Notes: generated by a model not told the origin, from the letters alone. A stretch of 64,000 nucleotides of DNA from Herbaspirillum frisingense GSF30 (GCF_000300975.2 NZ_AEEC02000009.1:1-64000), one strand, 5' to 3'. Positions 1-9,910 are shown, numbered from the stretch's first letter. Numbers and translations are program-made.

Positions 1-1176
1 GAAGTGGCCGAACGCCTGGCCAGCGTGGAAAAGCGCATGGCTGCGCAGAACGTGCAGCTGCCGCCGCGTGCGCAACTGGTGCGTCAACTGGTCGAACGCA
101 TGATCGTCGAACGGGCCCAGGCCCAGATGGCCAAGGAAAACGGCATCGTGGTCGACGACAGCATGCTGGATCGTGCCATGCAGCGCATTGCCGAACAGAA
201 CAAGCTGTCGATGCCGGAATTCCGCGCCCGCCTGGAATCCGAGGGCATGAACTACGCCAGCTTCCGCGAAGAGATCCGCCGTGAAATCCTCAGCCAGCGC
301 CTGCGCGAGCGCGAGGTCGACAACAAGGTGGTGGTCACAGAATCCGAGATCGACAACTACCTCGCCGCCGAAGCCAATGCCGGTGGCCAGCGCCAGGAAC
401 TCGACATCGCCCAGATCCTGATCCGCGTGCCCGAAAACGCATCCCCCGAACAACTGGCCGCCCGTCGTGAACGCGCCGAGGATGTCCTGCGTCAACTGAA
501 GACCGGTGCTGATTTCGCCAAGACCGCGGCCGCGTATTCCGACTCTGCCGACGCCCTCACCGGTGGCGATCTCGGCTGGCGTCCTACCGATCGCCTGCCG
601 CAGCTGTTCCTCGACGGCGTGGCCAAGCTGCAGGATGGCCAGGTCAGCGGCCTGCTCAAGAGCGGTAATGGCTTCCACATCCTCAAGCTGGTCGGCCGCC
701 GCGACGCCGGTGGTACCCAGGCCGCTGCCCCGGCTGTGCAGCAGACCCATGTGCGCCACATCCTGATCAAGGTCAACCAGGTGGTCACTGCCGCCGAAGC
801 CAAGCGCAAGCTGACCGAACTCAAGGAACGCCTGGACCACGGCGCCTCTTTCGAGGAACTGGCCAAGCTGTACTCCAATGATCTGTCCGCCTCCAAGGGC
901 GGTGACCTGGGCTGGATCTACCCCGGTGACACCGTCCCCGAGTTCGAACGCGCCATGGACCAGTTGAAGCCGGGCGAAGTCAGCCAGCCCATCGAGACCC
1001 CGTTCGGTTACCACCTGATCCAGGTGGTCGAGCGCAAGACCGACGACGCTTCCAAGGAACGCACCCGCCAGGCTGCGCGCCAGGCCATCCGCGATCGCAA
1101 GATCGAGGAAGCCACCGAGGACTGGATGCGCCAGATCCGCGACCGCGCCTACGTCGAGTACCGCAACGACGAGTAA
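1..1176 (+). CDS. surA: Periplasmic chaperone/peptidyl-prolyl isomerase SurA, 3' part
   Basis: SurA escorts unfolded outer-membrane proteins through the periplasm. The reading frame is open from base 1, so the signal peptide and the first part of the N-terminal chaperone domain lie outside the window. What remains is the end of the SurA N domain (Leu/Arg-rich helices, about residues 1-115 of the visible part), parvulin domain 1 (about 131-235, beginning [11 protein letters not shown]) and parvulin domain 2 (about 247-345, beginning [10 protein letters not shown], with GGDLGW and FGYHLIQV blocks), then the C-terminal helix. Two parvulin domains in this order are diagnostic. It is followed by pdxA and rsmA, the same order as enterobacterial surA-pdxA-ksgA. 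The family assignment is secure; only the 5' end is missing. Confidence 0.96.
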   Translation, partial: EVAERLASVEKRMAAQNVQLPPRAQLVRQLVERMIVERAQAQMAKENGIVVDDSMLDRAMQRIAEQNKLSMPEFRARLESEGMNYASFREEIRREILSQRLREREVDNKVVVTESEIDNYLAAEANAGGQRQELDIAQILIRVPENASPEQLAARRERAEDVLRQLKTGADFAKTAAAYSDSADALTGGDLGWRPTDRLPQLFLDGVAKLQDGQVSGLLKSGNGFHILKLVGRRDAGGTQAAAPAVQQTHVRHILIKVNQVVTAAEAKRKLTELKERLDHGASFEELAKLYSNDLSASKGGDLGWIYPGDTVPEFERAMDQLKPGEVSQPIETPFGYHLIQVVERKTDDASKERTRQAARQAIRDRKIEEATEDWMRQIRDRAYVEYRNDE

Positions 1177-1234
1177 GTGCAGTGAAGTGCAGTGACAGGA
1201 GGATAAGAGGGCGCCTCTGTGCCCTCCCACCCGC

Positions 1235-1271
1235 GCAAGAGGCCGGCCCCGTTGCCGGCTCTTGCATTTTT
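1235..1271 (+). terminator. Intrinsic terminator between surA and pdxA
   Basis: A long GC-rich inverted repeat (GCAAGAGGCCGGC against GCCGGCTCTTGC, one bulged G) is followed by ATTTTT. It sits 58 bp after the surA stop and 46 bp before the pdxA start, so it probably attenuates rather than abolishes transcription into pdxA. A short tandem duplication (TTTTTGAAGCCCGC, twice) follows at about 1267-1295. Confidence 0.75.
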
Positions 1272-1316
1272 GAAGCCCGCTTTTTGAAGCCCGCTATCGT
1301 GAGTCCTGAAGACGCC

Positions 1317-2345
1317 ATGAACCGCCCCATTCTTGCCCTGACCTGCGGCGAACCGGCCGGCATCGGTCCGGAGATTTCCCTGCGTGCCGCCTGGGAGCTG
1401 CGCGCGCAGGTGCGCTGCATCCTGTTGGGGGATGCCGCGCTGCTGGCCCAGACCGCCCATGACATCGATCCGGCCATGCGCGTGGCCGCCATCTCCATCC
1501 AGGCCTGGCGCAACAGCGGCCTGCCGCACTTCCCGCAGGACTGCCTCACCGTCATTGACTGCCCCGTGGCCGAACCGGTGCGCCCGGGCGTACTGGATGC
1601 GCGCAATGGCCGCGCCGTGCTGCAGACCCTGGACCTGGCCGTGCAGGGGGCACTGGCTGGCGCTTTCGCCGCCATCGTCACCGCCCCGCTGCAAAAAAGC
1701 AGCATCAACGATGCCGGCGTCGCCTTTACCGGCCATACCGAATACCTGGCCGACGTCACCCACACCCCGCAGGTCGTGATGATGCTGGCCGGTGGCGATG
1801 CTCCCCATCTGCGTGTGGCCCTGGCCACCACGCACCTGGCCTTGAAGGATGTGCCGGCCGCCATTACTGCCGCCAGCCTGGCGCGTACGCTGGATATCCT
1901 GCAGGCCGACCTGCGTGGCAAGTTCGGCATCGCCAGCCCGCGCATCCTGGTCACCGGACTCAACCCGCATGCCGGTGAAAACGGTTATCTGGGCCGAGAG
2001 GAAATCGAGGTCATCACGCCCGCGCTGGAGTCCGCCCGTGCCCGTGGCATCGATGCCCGAGGCCCGTATCCGGCCGACACCCTGTTCCAGCCCAAGTACC
2101 TGGAGCAAGCCGATTGCGTGCTGGCCATGTACCATGACCAGGGCCTGCCAGTGCTCAAGTTCGCCAGTTTCGGACATGGCATCAACATCACGCTCGGACT
2201 GCCCCTGATCCGCACCTCGGTCGATCACGGCACCGCCCTGGACCTGGCCGCCGCCGGCCTGGGACACGCCGACCACGGCAGCATGCTGGTGGCCATCCGC
2301 GCCGCCGCCGACATGGCGCACCGGCAACAGAACATGGGCCGCTGA
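1317..2345 (+). CDS. pdxA: 4-hydroxythreonine-4-phosphate dehydrogenase PdxA
   Basis: PdxA oxidises 4-phosphohydroxy-L-threonine with NAD in the DXP-dependent route to pyridoxal phosphate. The 342-aa product starts [19 protein letters not shown], matching the family N-terminus. The frame stays open 45 codons upstream, but that stretch crosses the terminator, so ATG 1317 is preferred. Conserved blocks are TAPLQKSSI and GHTEYLAD in the first half and [12 protein letters not shown] near the C-terminus, which supply metal-binding histidines. Length agrees with the usual 330-345 aa. It stands between surA and rsmA; a 31-bp gap to rsmA suggests co-transcription. Confidence 0.95.
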   Translation: MNRPILALTCGEPAGIGPEISLRAAWELRAQVRCILLGDAALLAQTAHDIDPAMRVAAISIQAWRNSGLPHFPQDCLTVIDCPVAEPVRPGVLDARNGRAVLQTLDLAVQGALAGAFAAIVTAPLQKSSINDAGVAFTGHTEYLADVTHTPQVVMMLAGGDAPHLRVALATTHLALKDVPAAITAASLARTLDILQADLRGKFGIASPRILVTGLNPHAGENGYLGREEIEVITPALESARARGIDARGPYPADTLFQPKYLEQADCVLAMYHDQGLPVLKFASFGHGINITLGLPLIRTSVDHGTALDLAAAGLGHADHGSMLVAIRAAADMAHRQQNMGR

Positions 2346-2376
2346 GGCCCGCCGCAACAAAACACAAGAGCAGACC

Positions 2377-3159
2377 ATGAAACATATCCCGCGCAAGCGC
2401 TTCGGCCAGAACTTCCTCACCGACGACCTGGTGCTGCACGACATCATCCGCTCCATCGCTCCCGCCGCCGATGACGCCATGGTTGAAATCGGTCCCGGCC
2501 TGGCGGCGATGACGGCCTTGCTGCTGGAGGAACTGCGTCACCTGCACGTGGTGGAACTGGATCGTGATCTGGTGGAGCGCCTCAAGAAGCGCTTCGATGC
2601 CGCCCGCCTGACTGTGCATTCGGCCGACGCGCTCAAGTTCGATTTCGCCAGCATCCCGGTACCGGAAGGGCGCAAGCTGCGCGTGGTCGGCAACCTGCCC
2701 TACAACATCTCCAGCCCGCTGCTGTTCCACCTGGCCGAGATCGCCCCGCAGGTGCAGGACCAGCACTTCATGCTGCAAAAGGAAGTGGTCGAGCGTATGG
2801 TGGCCGAACCGGGTGGCAAGGCCTACGGGCGCCTGTCGGTGATGCTGCAATGGCGGTATCACATGGAGCTGCTGTTCGTGGTGCCTCCTACCGCCTTCGA
2901 CCCGCCGCCCAAGGTCGATTCCGCCATCGTGCGCATGATCCCGCTGGCCCAGCCCATGCCCTGCCAGCAGGCCCTGCTGGAGCAGGTGGTGACCAAGGCC
3001 TTCTCGCAACGTCGCAAGGTCATCCGCAACTGCGTGGCGGGCCTGTTCAGCGAAGATGAACTGCGCCAGGCCGGCGTCGATCCCCAGGACCGCCCGGAAG
3101 CCGTGCCGGTGGAACAGTTCGTGGCATTGGCCAACCTGCTGGCGGCCCGCCAGGCCTGA
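2377..3159 (+). CDS. rsmA: 16S rRNA dimethyladenosine transferase RsmA (KsgA)
   Basis: This enzyme dimethylates two adjacent adenines in the 3' hairpin of 16S rRNA using S-adenosylmethionine, a late step in 30S assembly. The 260-aa protein opens with the classic KRFGQNFL motif, has the SAM-binding stretch [11 protein letters not shown] (about residues 36-46), the acidic VVELDRD loop, and the catalytic NLPYNISSP motif around residue 107. The C-terminal domain carries the conserved [10 protein letters not shown] block. It follows pdxA in the same order as in many Proteobacteria. Confidence 0.96.
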   Translation: MKHIPRKRFGQNFLTDDLVLHDIIRSIAPAADDAMVEIGPGLAAMTALLLEELRHLHVVELDRDLVERLKKRFDAARLTVHSADALKFDFASIPVPEGRKLRVVGNLPYNISSPLLFHLAEIAPQVQDQHFMLQKEVVERMVAEPGGKAYGRLSVMLQWRYHMELLFVVPPTAFDPPPKVDSAIVRMIPLAQPMPCQQALLEQVVTKAFSQRRKVIRNCVAGLFSEDELRQAGVDPQDRPEAVPVEQFVALANLLAARQA

Positions 3160-3329
3160 TTCACCCTGGTTCGCGCCACTGGATGGCGCCGCGTTGCACT
3201 TTATTACAGACGCTTGGCCCATCCGTAAGAACTGTAACGAAGTTTCATATTTGGTGGATTTGAGCTGAAGCTGTCTTATATTGGAATCGTGCCGCGACAG
3301 ATCGCGGACTTCTTTGACAGGAGCCAATC

Positions 3330-3719
3330 ATGGCCAGCAAAAAAATCGCATCGGTATTGATCGCCACCACTCTTCTTGCTTCTGCTGCAGTCGTCAGCGC
3401 GCCCGCCATGGCGCATGACCGGGGCGGCAACGGAGCGGCCATCGCTGCCGGTATCATCGGCGCCGTCGCCATCGGATCGCTGATCGCCAACGCCAATTCC
3501 GCACCGGTCTATCAGGCCCCGCCTCAGCAGGTCTATTACCAGGCCCCCCAGCCGGTGTACTACCAGCCGCCGCAGCAGGTGGTGTACGAGCAACCGCGTT
3601 ATTACGCACCTCCGCCGCCGCGCCCGGTGCGTTACGTTGAGCGTACCGAAGTGCGCACCTATCGTTACGACGACCGTTATCGCTACGACGACCGTTCCGC
3701 TTACTACTACGGCCGTTGA
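3330..3719 (+). CDS. Small secreted Tyr/Pro/Gln-rich protein of unknown function
   Basis: I do not recognise a named family. The 129-aa product has a clear Sec signal peptide (about residues 1-28, ending APAMA), a glycine/alanine-rich hydrophobic stretch (AAIAAGIIGAVAIGSLIANA, about 36-55) that could be a second membrane segment or glycine zipper, then a low-complexity tail of PQQVYYQAP-type repeats and DDRYRYDDR repeats ending in tyrosines. It is preceded by a good ribosome binding site (AGGAG) and followed by a strong terminator, so it looks like an independently transcribed gene. A cell-envelope location is inferred from the signal peptide. The repeated tyrosine-proline pattern resembles small envelope proteins common in Burkholderiales. 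Confidence 0.8.
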   Translation: MASKKIASVLIATTLLASAAVVSAPAMAHDRGGNGAAIAAGIIGAVAIGSLIANANSAPVYQAPPQQVYYQAPQPVYYQPPQQVVYEQPRYYAPPPPRPVRYVERTEVRTYRYDDRYRYDDRSAYYYGR

Positions 3720-3784
3720 GGCAGGACACGGGACTGGTCACCCGCTAACGGTCCAGGACATCCACGGCGCTAGCCATCTTGAGG

Positions 3785-3818
3785 AAAAACGGGCAATCCA
3801 CGGATTGCCCGTTTTTTT
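3785..3818 (+). terminator. Strong intrinsic terminator
   Basis: A perfect 10-bp stem (CGGGCAATCC / GGATTGCCCG) is flanked by an A-tract and followed by seven T residues. It ends the transcript of the small secreted protein and isolates it from gloA. Confidence 0.9.
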
Positions 3819-3945
3819 GCGTCTCCCTCTGCTGGCCACCGACTGCCTGACCGCCCCGCATCTGCCCGCCCTGGGCGCGAGTCCCCCAAATCGGGGATAA
3901 TGTCGGCTTGCGTCACATTAGCCATGAATTAAAAGGAGTCGCCAA

Positions 3946-4350
3946 GTGAGAATGTTGCATACGATGCTGCGCGTGGGAAATCTGGATCGTTCCATCGATT
4001 TCTATACCCAGGTGCTGGGCATGAAGCTGCTGCGCAGGAATGACTACCCTGACGGCAAGTTCACGCTGGCTTTCGTCGGTTACGGCGAAGAACGTGATCA
4101 CACCGTGCTCGAACTGACCCATAACTGGGACACCGAATCCTACGACCTGGGCAACGCCTACGGTCATATCGCCATCGAGGTCGATGACGCCTATGCCGCC
4201 TGCGACGCGGTCAAGGCCAAGGGCGGCGCGGTCACCCGCGAAGCCGGCCCGATGAAGCACGGCAAGACCGTGATCGCATTCGTCACCGACCCGGATGGCT
4301 ACAAGATCGAGTTCATCCAGAAGAAAGAGCAGTACAACGCCGCCGACTGA
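3946..4350 (+). CDS. gloA: Lactoylglutathione lyase (glyoxalase I)
   Basis: Glyoxalase I converts the hemithioacetal of methylglyoxal and glutathione to S-lactoylglutathione. The 134-aa protein starts at GTG 3946, placed by an AAGGAG ribosome binding site 8 nt upstream. The four metal ligands fall at exactly the positions known for the E. coli enzyme: His5, Glu56, His74 and Glu122. Two VOC-fold beta-alpha-beta-beta-beta modules are visible, and the short length with no zinc-type insertions suggests the nickel/cobalt class. It is bracketed by terminators, so it is monocistronic. Confidence 0.96.
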   Translation: MRMLHTMLRVGNLDRSIDFYTQVLGMKLLRRNDYPDGKFTLAFVGYGEERDHTVLELTHNWDTESYDLGNAYGHIAIEVDDAYAACDAVKAKGGAVTREAGPMKHGKTVIAFVTDPDGYKIEFIQKKEQYNAAD

Positions 4351-4372
4351 GGCGAGCGACTGCCAGCCTGCC

Positions 4373-4396
4373 AGCCCGCTCATGCGGGCTTTTTTC
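4373..4396 (+). terminator. Intrinsic terminator after gloA
   Basis: Hairpin AGCCCGC-TCAT-GCGGGCT followed directly by TTTTTC, 23 bp after the gloA stop. Confidence 0.88.
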
Positions 4397-4478
4397 ATTG
4401 CGAGGACGGGCTGGTCGCTACTCCGGTACTCACGTGGAAGCCACATCACTCCACCCACAACGACAACAGGAACGCCAA

Positions 4479-5762
4479 TTGAGCCTCTACCAACTTTCCA
4501 AAAGCCACATGCGTCGCCTGTGGGTCGAATACGGCATTCTCTGGAGCGGTGCCATCATCGTCGGCCTGGTGGCGGTCCTGTATGCGCAGGCCATCGAGAT
4601 CGGTTTCGGTGTCTTTCGCAGCATCGAACACCGCTCGCCCTGGCTGCCGTTGCTGTTGACGCCGGCCGTCTGTGCCGCCTGCGTCTGGATCACGCGGCGC
4701 TACTTCCCCGGGTCTGAAGGCAGCGGCATTCCCCAGGCCATCGCTACCTTGCACGGGGATACCGCCGAGCGTGGCAATGCGCTGCTTTCCATTCGTGTCA
4801 TGGTCGGCAAGATCGTGCTCTCGGTGGTGGCCATTGCCGGTGGCATGACCATCGGCCGGGAAGGGCCGACGGTGCAGATCGGTGCGGCCATCATGTACAA
4901 CCTGCGCCGCCTGTATCCGGCCGGATACGAACACATGGAGCGCCGCCTGATCCTGGCCGGCGCGGCAGCCGGTCTGGCTGCCGCGTTCAATACCCCGCTG
5001 GCCGGGATCGTCTTTGCCATCGAAGAACTCTCGCGCAGCTTCGAGCAACGCGCCAGCGGGGTGGTCATCACCACCATCATCTTCGCCGGCCTGGTGGCCT
5101 TGTCCATCAATGGCAACTACACCTATTTCGGTTCGATCGCCTTTCCCGGCGAGACCAGTGGCCGGCTGATCCTGGCGGTGGTGGTCACGGCCGTGCTGAC
5201 CGGCGTGGCCGGTGGCCTGTTCTGCTGGCTGATCCTCAATCCCACCCGCTGGATTCCTGCTCCCGTCGTGACCCTGCGTGCCGAACGTCCGGTGGCCTTT
5301 GCCGCCGGTTGCGGTTTCGTCGTCGCCGTCATCGGCGTAGCGGCCGGTGGCGCCACCTTCGGAAGCGGCTACGAGCAGGCGCACGGCTTGCTCAATGATG
5401 GCCAGGGATTGTCGGTGTTCTATCCCTTCCTGAAGTTCGCCTCGATGATCGGTTCTTACCTGCCGGGCCTGCCGGGCGGGATTTTCGCGCCCTCGCTGTC
5501 CATCGGCGCCGGTTTCGGCAACCTGCTGCACCTGCTCTTCGGCGGGACTTCGCTGCCCATGCTGGTGGCGCTGGCCATGGTCGGCTACCTGGCGGCAGTG
5601 ACGCAGTCACCGATCACCGCCTTCGTGATCGTGATGGAAATGGTCGACGGCCACGCACTGGTGATTTCGCTGATGGCGACTGCCTTGATCGCGTCAGCCG
5701 TCTCCAAGGTCTTTGCGCCGCCGCTGTATGAAACCCTGGCAGAGCGTTACCTGAAGCATTGA
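4479..5762 (+). CDS. ClC-family chloride channel/transporter
   Basis: A polytopic inner-membrane protein of the CLC family, which moves chloride by channel or H+/Cl- exchange. The three anion-selectivity signatures are present in order: GSGIPQ, GREGPTVQIG (with the gating glutamate) and GGIFAPSLSIG. The open frame begins at 4398, but an AGGA site 7 nt before TTG 4479 favours the shorter 427-aa start (LSLYQLSKSH). There is no C-terminal CBS domain pair, as in short bacterial ClC proteins. Whether it is a channel or an antiporter cannot be decided from what I can see. It is flanked by terminators on both sides. Confidence 0.92.
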   Translation: MSLYQLSKSHMRRLWVEYGILWSGAIIVGLVAVLYAQAIEIGFGVFRSIEHRSPWLPLLLTPAVCAACVWITRRYFPGSEGSGIPQAIATLHGDTAERGNALLSIRVMVGKIVLSVVAIAGGMTIGREGPTVQIGAAIMYNLRRLYPAGYEHMERRLILAGAAAGLAAAFNTPLAGIVFAIEELSRSFEQRASGVVITTIIFAGLVALSINGNYTYFGSIAFPGETSGRLILAVVVTAVLTGVAGGLFCWLILNPTRWIPAPVVTLRAERPVAFAAGCGFVVAVIGVAAGGATFGSGYEQAHGLLNDGQGLSVFYPFLKFASMIGSYLPGLPGGIFAPSLSIGAGFGNLLHLLFGGTSLPMLVALAMVGYLAAVTQSPITAFVIVMEMVDGHALVISLMATALIASAVSKVFAPPLYETLAERYLKH

Positions 5763-5778
5763 TTCTGATGAATCGTCC

Positions 5779-5815
5779 GGCAGCTGCGTCAATTTGACGC
5801 AGCTGCCTTTCCCTT
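5779..5815 (+). terminator. Probable terminator after the ClC gene
   Basis: A perfect 14-bp inverted repeat (GGCAGCTGCGTCAA / TTGACGCAGCTGCC) with almost no loop lies 16 bp after the stop, followed by a weak TTTCCCTT tract. Confidence 0.6.
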
Positions 5816-5943
5816 GTCCTCTCTGCCTCCCCGTCATCGTCGTCGCTTCAAGCGGCGGGTCGCGACAATATGTCGCAGCCCTGCAGCGCCGCTCTTCCTG
5901 ATAATTGTCAGCCTACCGATAACGACAATCACAGGGGAGTTCC

Positions 5944-8076
5944 ATGCAATTGACACCTTGCGCCTGCGCCATTGCGCTGGCCTTCGCTGCGTGCGGCCAT
6001 GCGCTGGCACAAAGCACCGACGACACCCGTCTACCCACCGTCACAGTCCATGGCGAGCCGTCGGCTCCGAGCATCGCAGCCACTGCGGCCAGCGCTGACA
6101 GCACCGCGCTGCTGCGCGACCAACCAGGCTTCTATGCCGCTGCCGCCGGTGGCGTCTCAGCACTGCCGGTGCTCAACGGCTTTGCTGCCGACCGCCTCAA
6201 GATCCGCCTGGATGGGATGGAGGTCACCGCCGCCTGCGGTAACCAGATGAACGCGCCCATGTCCTACATGCCACCTTCGCAGGTCGGCATGACGCGGGTA
6301 GTGGCCGGCATCACGCCGGTCAGCATTGGCGGCGACAGTATTGGTGGCAGCATCGAACTGTCTTCGCCGGCACCACAGTTTTCACAACAGGCGGGGCAGT
6401 TGTTGAGCAAGGGCGGCTTCTCGGTCTCGGCACGCAGCGTCAACTCCGAAGTATCGGCATCGGTCAATGCCACGGTGGCCAGCGATAGTCTGTCCGTCAG
6501 CTACGTGGGGAGTCAGTCGCGTGCCGAGAGCTATGTCAACGGCAACGGCGACAAGGTCCTCGGCAGCCAGTTCGAGAGCAACAACCACGCATTGACCCTG
6601 GCGGCGCGGGGAGACGACCAGCAGCTGGTGCTCAAGGTCGGCCAGCAATACATTCCCTATCAAGGCTTCCCGAACCAGTACATGGACATGACGGGAAATC
6701 GTTCCACCTTCGCCAACCTGGGCTACGACCGTCGCTTTGGCTGGGGCAAGCTGTTGACCAAATTGTATTGGCAGCGTACCGAACACGAGATGGGCTTCTT
6801 CAGCGCAGAGCGCAGCGGCACCATGCCCATGGATACCCGAGGCCGCGACATGGGCTACAGCGTGCGCGCGGACATCGATCTGGGCCAGGACGGTGCCAGC
6901 GTGCTTCGTCTGGGCAACGAATTCCACAGCTTCCACCTCGATGATTTCTGGCCGCCGGTACCGGGCTCGATGATGATGGGGCCGAGCACCTATGTGAACA
7001 TCAACGATGGCAGCCGCGAGCGCATGGCACTGTTCGCCGAATGGGAGCACAAGCTCGATGCGCGCTGGACCACCCTGGTCGGCGTACGCGACGAACTGGT
7101 CAGGACCGATGCCGGCAACGTGCAGCCTTACGGTACCGGCATGATGAATATGACCGACCTGATGGCGGCCAACGCCTTCAATGCACGGGATCACGCACGA
7201 CGCGACAACAACATCGATGTCACGGCCCTGGCGCGCCTGGAGGCCGATGCCGGTCACACCTACGAGTTCGGCTATGCCCGCAAGACCCGCTCTCCCAACC
7301 TGTACGAGCGCTACACCTGGGGCCGCGGCACCATGGCCATGACCATGACGAACTGGTTCGGCGATGGCAACGGTTATGTCGGCAATATCGACCTCAAGCC
7401 GGAGGTGGCGCATACGCTGTCGGCCACGGCGGACTGGCACAGCGAGGACAGTGAGGGTAGCGATGGTGCCGGGCCGCGCTGGTTCTTCAGGCTCACACCC
7501 TACTTCAGCTATGTCGAGAACTACATTGATGCGGATGTGATCGGCAGCTTCAATCCCTACAGCGTGAGCAGCGTCTCCGGCAAGCTACTGCAGTTCGCCA
7601 ACCATGACGCCCGTCTGTACGGTATCAATGCCTCGTGGAAATGGCCGCTGTGGCGCACCGCTGGCCTGGGTGATATTGCCTTTACCGGCAAGGCCGGTCT
7701 CACGCGCGGCAAGCGAGTCGATGGCGGCAACCTCTATCACATGATGCCTTTCAACGTGCTGGCTGCGCTGGAACAGAAACGCGGTGCCTGGACCCACCGC
7801 GCCGAATTGAACTACGTGGCCCGTAAGACACTGGTGGACAGCAATCGACTGGAACCGGTCACCGCCAGCTACACCGTCGTCAATCTCAGGACCGCTTATC
7901 GCTTCAACCAGGCCATCAGCGTCAATGCGGGCATCAGCAATCTGTTCAACCGCAATTACGCCGACCCGCTGGGCGGGGTCTATCTGTCGGGACTGGCCAA
8001 TGCCAAGAGCGGCAGCCTGCAAGCCTTGCCCGGCTATGGACGTTCGCTGGATGTGGGCGTGAATGTGAGTTTCTGA
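5944..8076 (+). CDS. oprC: TonB-dependent copper receptor, OprC/NosA type
   Basis: Outer-membrane beta-barrel with plug domain, 710 aa, with a signal peptide ending around residue 22 (HALAQ) and a short linker before the plug. It shows the copper-receptor block CGNQMNAPMSYM: Cys98 and Met102 form CxxxM, and His281-x-Met283 (TEHEMGFF) forms HxM. In Pseudomonas OprC the copper ligands are a CxxxM and an HxM pair with nearly the same spacing. Further Met-rich loops (GSMMMGP, GTGMMNMTDLM) occur in the barrel, and the C-terminus ends in Phe as expected for an outer-membrane protein. No copper oxidase or tonB neighbour is present. An inverted pair ATTGTC/GACAAT lies just upstream of the start (about 5903-5930). 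Confidence 0.88.
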   Translation: MQLTPCACAIALAFAACGHALAQSTDDTRLPTVTVHGEPSAPSIAATAASADSTALLRDQPGFYAAAAGGVSALPVLNGFAADRLKIRLDGMEVTAACGNQMNAPMSYMPPSQVGMTRVVAGITPVSIGGDSIGGSIELSSPAPQFSQQAGQLLSKGGFSVSARSVNSEVSASVNATVASDSLSVSYVGSQSRAESYVNGNGDKVLGSQFESNNHALTLAARGDDQQLVLKVGQQYIPYQGFPNQYMDMTGNRSTFANLGYDRRFGWGKLLTKLYWQRTEHEMGFFSAERSGTMPMDTRGRDMGYSVRADIDLGQDGASVLRLGNEFHSFHLDDFWPPVPGSMMMGPSTYVNINDGSRERMALFAEWEHKLDARWTTLVGVRDELVRTDAGNVQPYGTGMMNMTDLMAANAFNARDHARRDNNIDVTALARLEADAGHTYEFGYARKTRSPNLYERYTWGRGTMAMTMTNWFGDGNGYVGNIDLKPEVAHTLSATADWHSEDSEGSDGAGPRWFFRLTPYFSYVENYIDADVIGSFNPYSVSSVSGKLLQFANHDARLYGINASWKWPLWRTAGLGDIAFTGKAGLTRGKRVDGGNLYHMMPFNVLAALEQKRGAWTHRAELNYVARKTLVDSNRLEPVTASYTVVNLRTAYRFNQAISVNAGISNLFNRNYADPLGGVYLSGLANAKSGSLQALPGYGRSLDVGVNVSF

Positions 8077-8095
8077 GCACGCCAGGGCGCGCCGG

Positions 8096-9097
8096 TCAGA
8101 AGATCGGCAGGGTTTCCGGCGCGCTGTCGCGCAAGGCCTTCTTGGCCGATTCGAACTCGGGGAAGATCGATTGCACCGTGGCCCAGAAGCGCGGGCTGTG
8201 GTTCATCTCGCGCAGGTGCGCCAGTTCGTGGGCGATCACGTAGTCGATCAGCGGCAGGGCAAAATGCATCAGCCGCCAGTTCAGGCGGATGCGCGCATCC
8301 GAGGTGCAGGAGCCCCACTGCGTGGTGGCCGACGACAGCGCATAGGAGCGGTAGGTCACGCCCAGCTTTTCGGCGTAGATCATCAAGCGCTTGCCGAACA
8401 GCTCTTCAGCGCGCGCCTGCAGCCAGCCCTGCACGCGATCCTTCAATTGCTGCTCGCCGGCATCGGCCGGCAGGCTGATGTTCAGTTCGCGCGTCACCTC
8501 ATCGAGGAACACCGCCTGGCGCTGGCCGGTACGGATGCGCAGGGTGATGTCCTGGCCCAGGTAGGGCAGGGTGGCGCCGTCACGCCATTGCATCTGCGGT
8601 TGCAGGCGTCGTGCCGAGCGCTCGCGGCGCTCGTTGAGCTTGGTGAGGATCCAGCGTTGCTTTTCGCGGATGGCATTGTCGATTTCGGCCAGGGTCACCC
8701 ACTTGGGCGCGGTCACGCGCAGACCTTCATCGCTGACCAGGAAGCCGATGGTTCGGCGCTTGGAACGCAACAAGGCGAAATCGATGGTGTGTTCACCCAG
8801 GTGGATGCGCCGCTTGCCATCGGCCGGTCGCCCGCTGGGCGGGGCCGGCAACGGGTTGGCCGGTGTCGCTGGCGGTGCGATCAGGGGCGTGGGCAGCGGC
8901 GCGGCATGCACCACCGGATTGGGCGTGACGATCAGCGGTGGCTGTACCGTCGGCGAAGGCAGCGCCGGGCCGAGTTCGGCCGGTGGCGCAGTCGTAGTTG
9001 CGGGCGCCGCAAACAAGTCCAGTTGCAGCGAGAGCTGGTCGGGATTGGGCTTGGGTTTGCGCAGGTGTATCAAGGCGGTCGCGGCGTCCTGGGGCAA
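8096..9097 (-). CDS. YgjP/DUF45-family zinc metallopeptidase-like protein
   Basis: A 333-aa protein with a conserved C-terminal domain (about residue 95 onward) of the YgjP-like DUF45 family. The zinc motif is HELAHLREMNHSPRFW: HExxH followed by the third His. The first 95 residues are a Pro/Ala-rich extension of low complexity (TPLIAPPATPANPLPAPP and similar), so the true start could be downstream. TTG 9097 is the first possible start after an in-frame stop, with no clear ribosome binding site. It follows plsC by 27 bp, as in many Burkholderiales, and may be translated from the same mRNA. The physiological substrate is not known to me. Confidence 0.88.
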   Translation of the reverse strand: MPQDAATALIHLRKPKPNPDQLSLQLDLFAAPATTTAPPAELGPALPSPTVQPPLIVTPNPVVHAAPLPTPLIAPPATPANPLPAPPSGRPADGKRRIHLGEHTIDFALLRSKRRTIGFLVSDEGLRVTAPKWVTLAEIDNAIREKQRWILTKLNERRERSARRLQPQMQWRDGATLPYLGQDITLRIRTGQRQAVFLDEVTRELNISLPADAGEQQLKDRVQGWLQARAEELFGKRLMIYAEKLGVTYRSYALSSATTQWGSCTSDARIRLNWRLMHFALPLIDYVIAHELAHLREMNHSPRFWATVQSIFPEFESAKKALRDSAPETLPIF

Positions 9098-9124
9098 TGG
9101 GCTAAGGATGGAGGCCGCGCAGCA

Positions 9125-9910
9125 TTAATTTGAAGCAGCTTGGGCGGCCGGCCGGGGCGCGCTGTTTTTGTAGACGTCCGGCGAAATCACGCGCATCTCC
9201 GATTCTATCCAATTTTCGACGCGCTCGTTCAACTCTTGGGGATTGAGGCCTTCAGGCGAGATCGGCTTGCCGATGGACACCGTGATCAACCCCGGTTTCT
9301 TGATGAAGCTGCCCTTGGGCCAGCACTCGCCGGAGTTCATCGCCACCGGTACCACCAGGGTATTGGTTTCCACCGCCAGGCGCGAACCGCCGGCCTTGTA
9401 CTTGCCTTGCGAGCCGACTGCGGTGCGCGTGCCTTCGGGGAACATCATGATCCACTGGCCATCCTGCAGGCGGCGGCGGCCATGTTCCAGTACCTGGGCA
9501 AAGGCGTCACGGCCTTTCTTGCGGTCGATCGGGATCATGCGCAGCAGGGCGATGCCCCAGCCGAAGAAGGGCACATAGGTCAGTTCCTTCTTGAACACGA
9601 ACACCAGCGGACGCGGGCTGTTGATGACGTAGAAGATGGTTTCCCAGGCCGACTGGTGCTTGGACAGCAGGATTGCCGGCGCATCGGGCAGGTTCTCCTT
9701 GCCGCGTATCTCGTAGCGGATGCCGCAGATCACGCGCGCGGTCCAGATCACGAAGACGTTCCAGCGCGATGTCCACCAGTATCGCTGGGCGTAAGGGAAG
9801 GGGGCCGACAGCAGGCAGGCGAAGGACCAGATGATGGTGGCCACGGCCATCAGGACCATGAAGACCACCGAACGCAGGATCAGTACTAGGCGCAAAATCG
9901 TTTCTCCCAT
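9125..9910 (-). CDS. plsC: 1-acyl-sn-glycerol-3-phosphate acyltransferase
   Basis: PlsC acylates lysophosphatidic acid to phosphatidic acid at the inner membrane. The 261-aa product has one or two N-terminal hydrophobic helices (about 6-38), the acyltransferase box I in the HxxxxE form (KHQSAWE) and box III FPEGTRT. Gene order downstream of gmhB and upstream of the ygjP-like gene is the usual betaproteobacterial arrangement. The C-terminal tail is Ala/Pro-rich and unremarkable. Confidence 0.94.
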   Translation of the reverse strand: MGETILRLVLILRSVVFMVLMAVATIIWSFACLLSAPFPYAQRYWWTSRWNVFVIWTARVICGIRYEIRGKENLPDAPAILLSKHQSAWETIFYVINSPRPLVFVFKKELTYVPFFGWGIALLRMIPIDRKKGRDAFAQVLEHGRRRLQDGQWIMMFPEGTRTAVGSQGKYKAGGSRLAVETNTLVVPVAMNSGECWPKGSFIKKPGLITVSIGKPISPEGLNPQELNERVENWIESEMRVISPDVYKNSAPRPAAQAASN

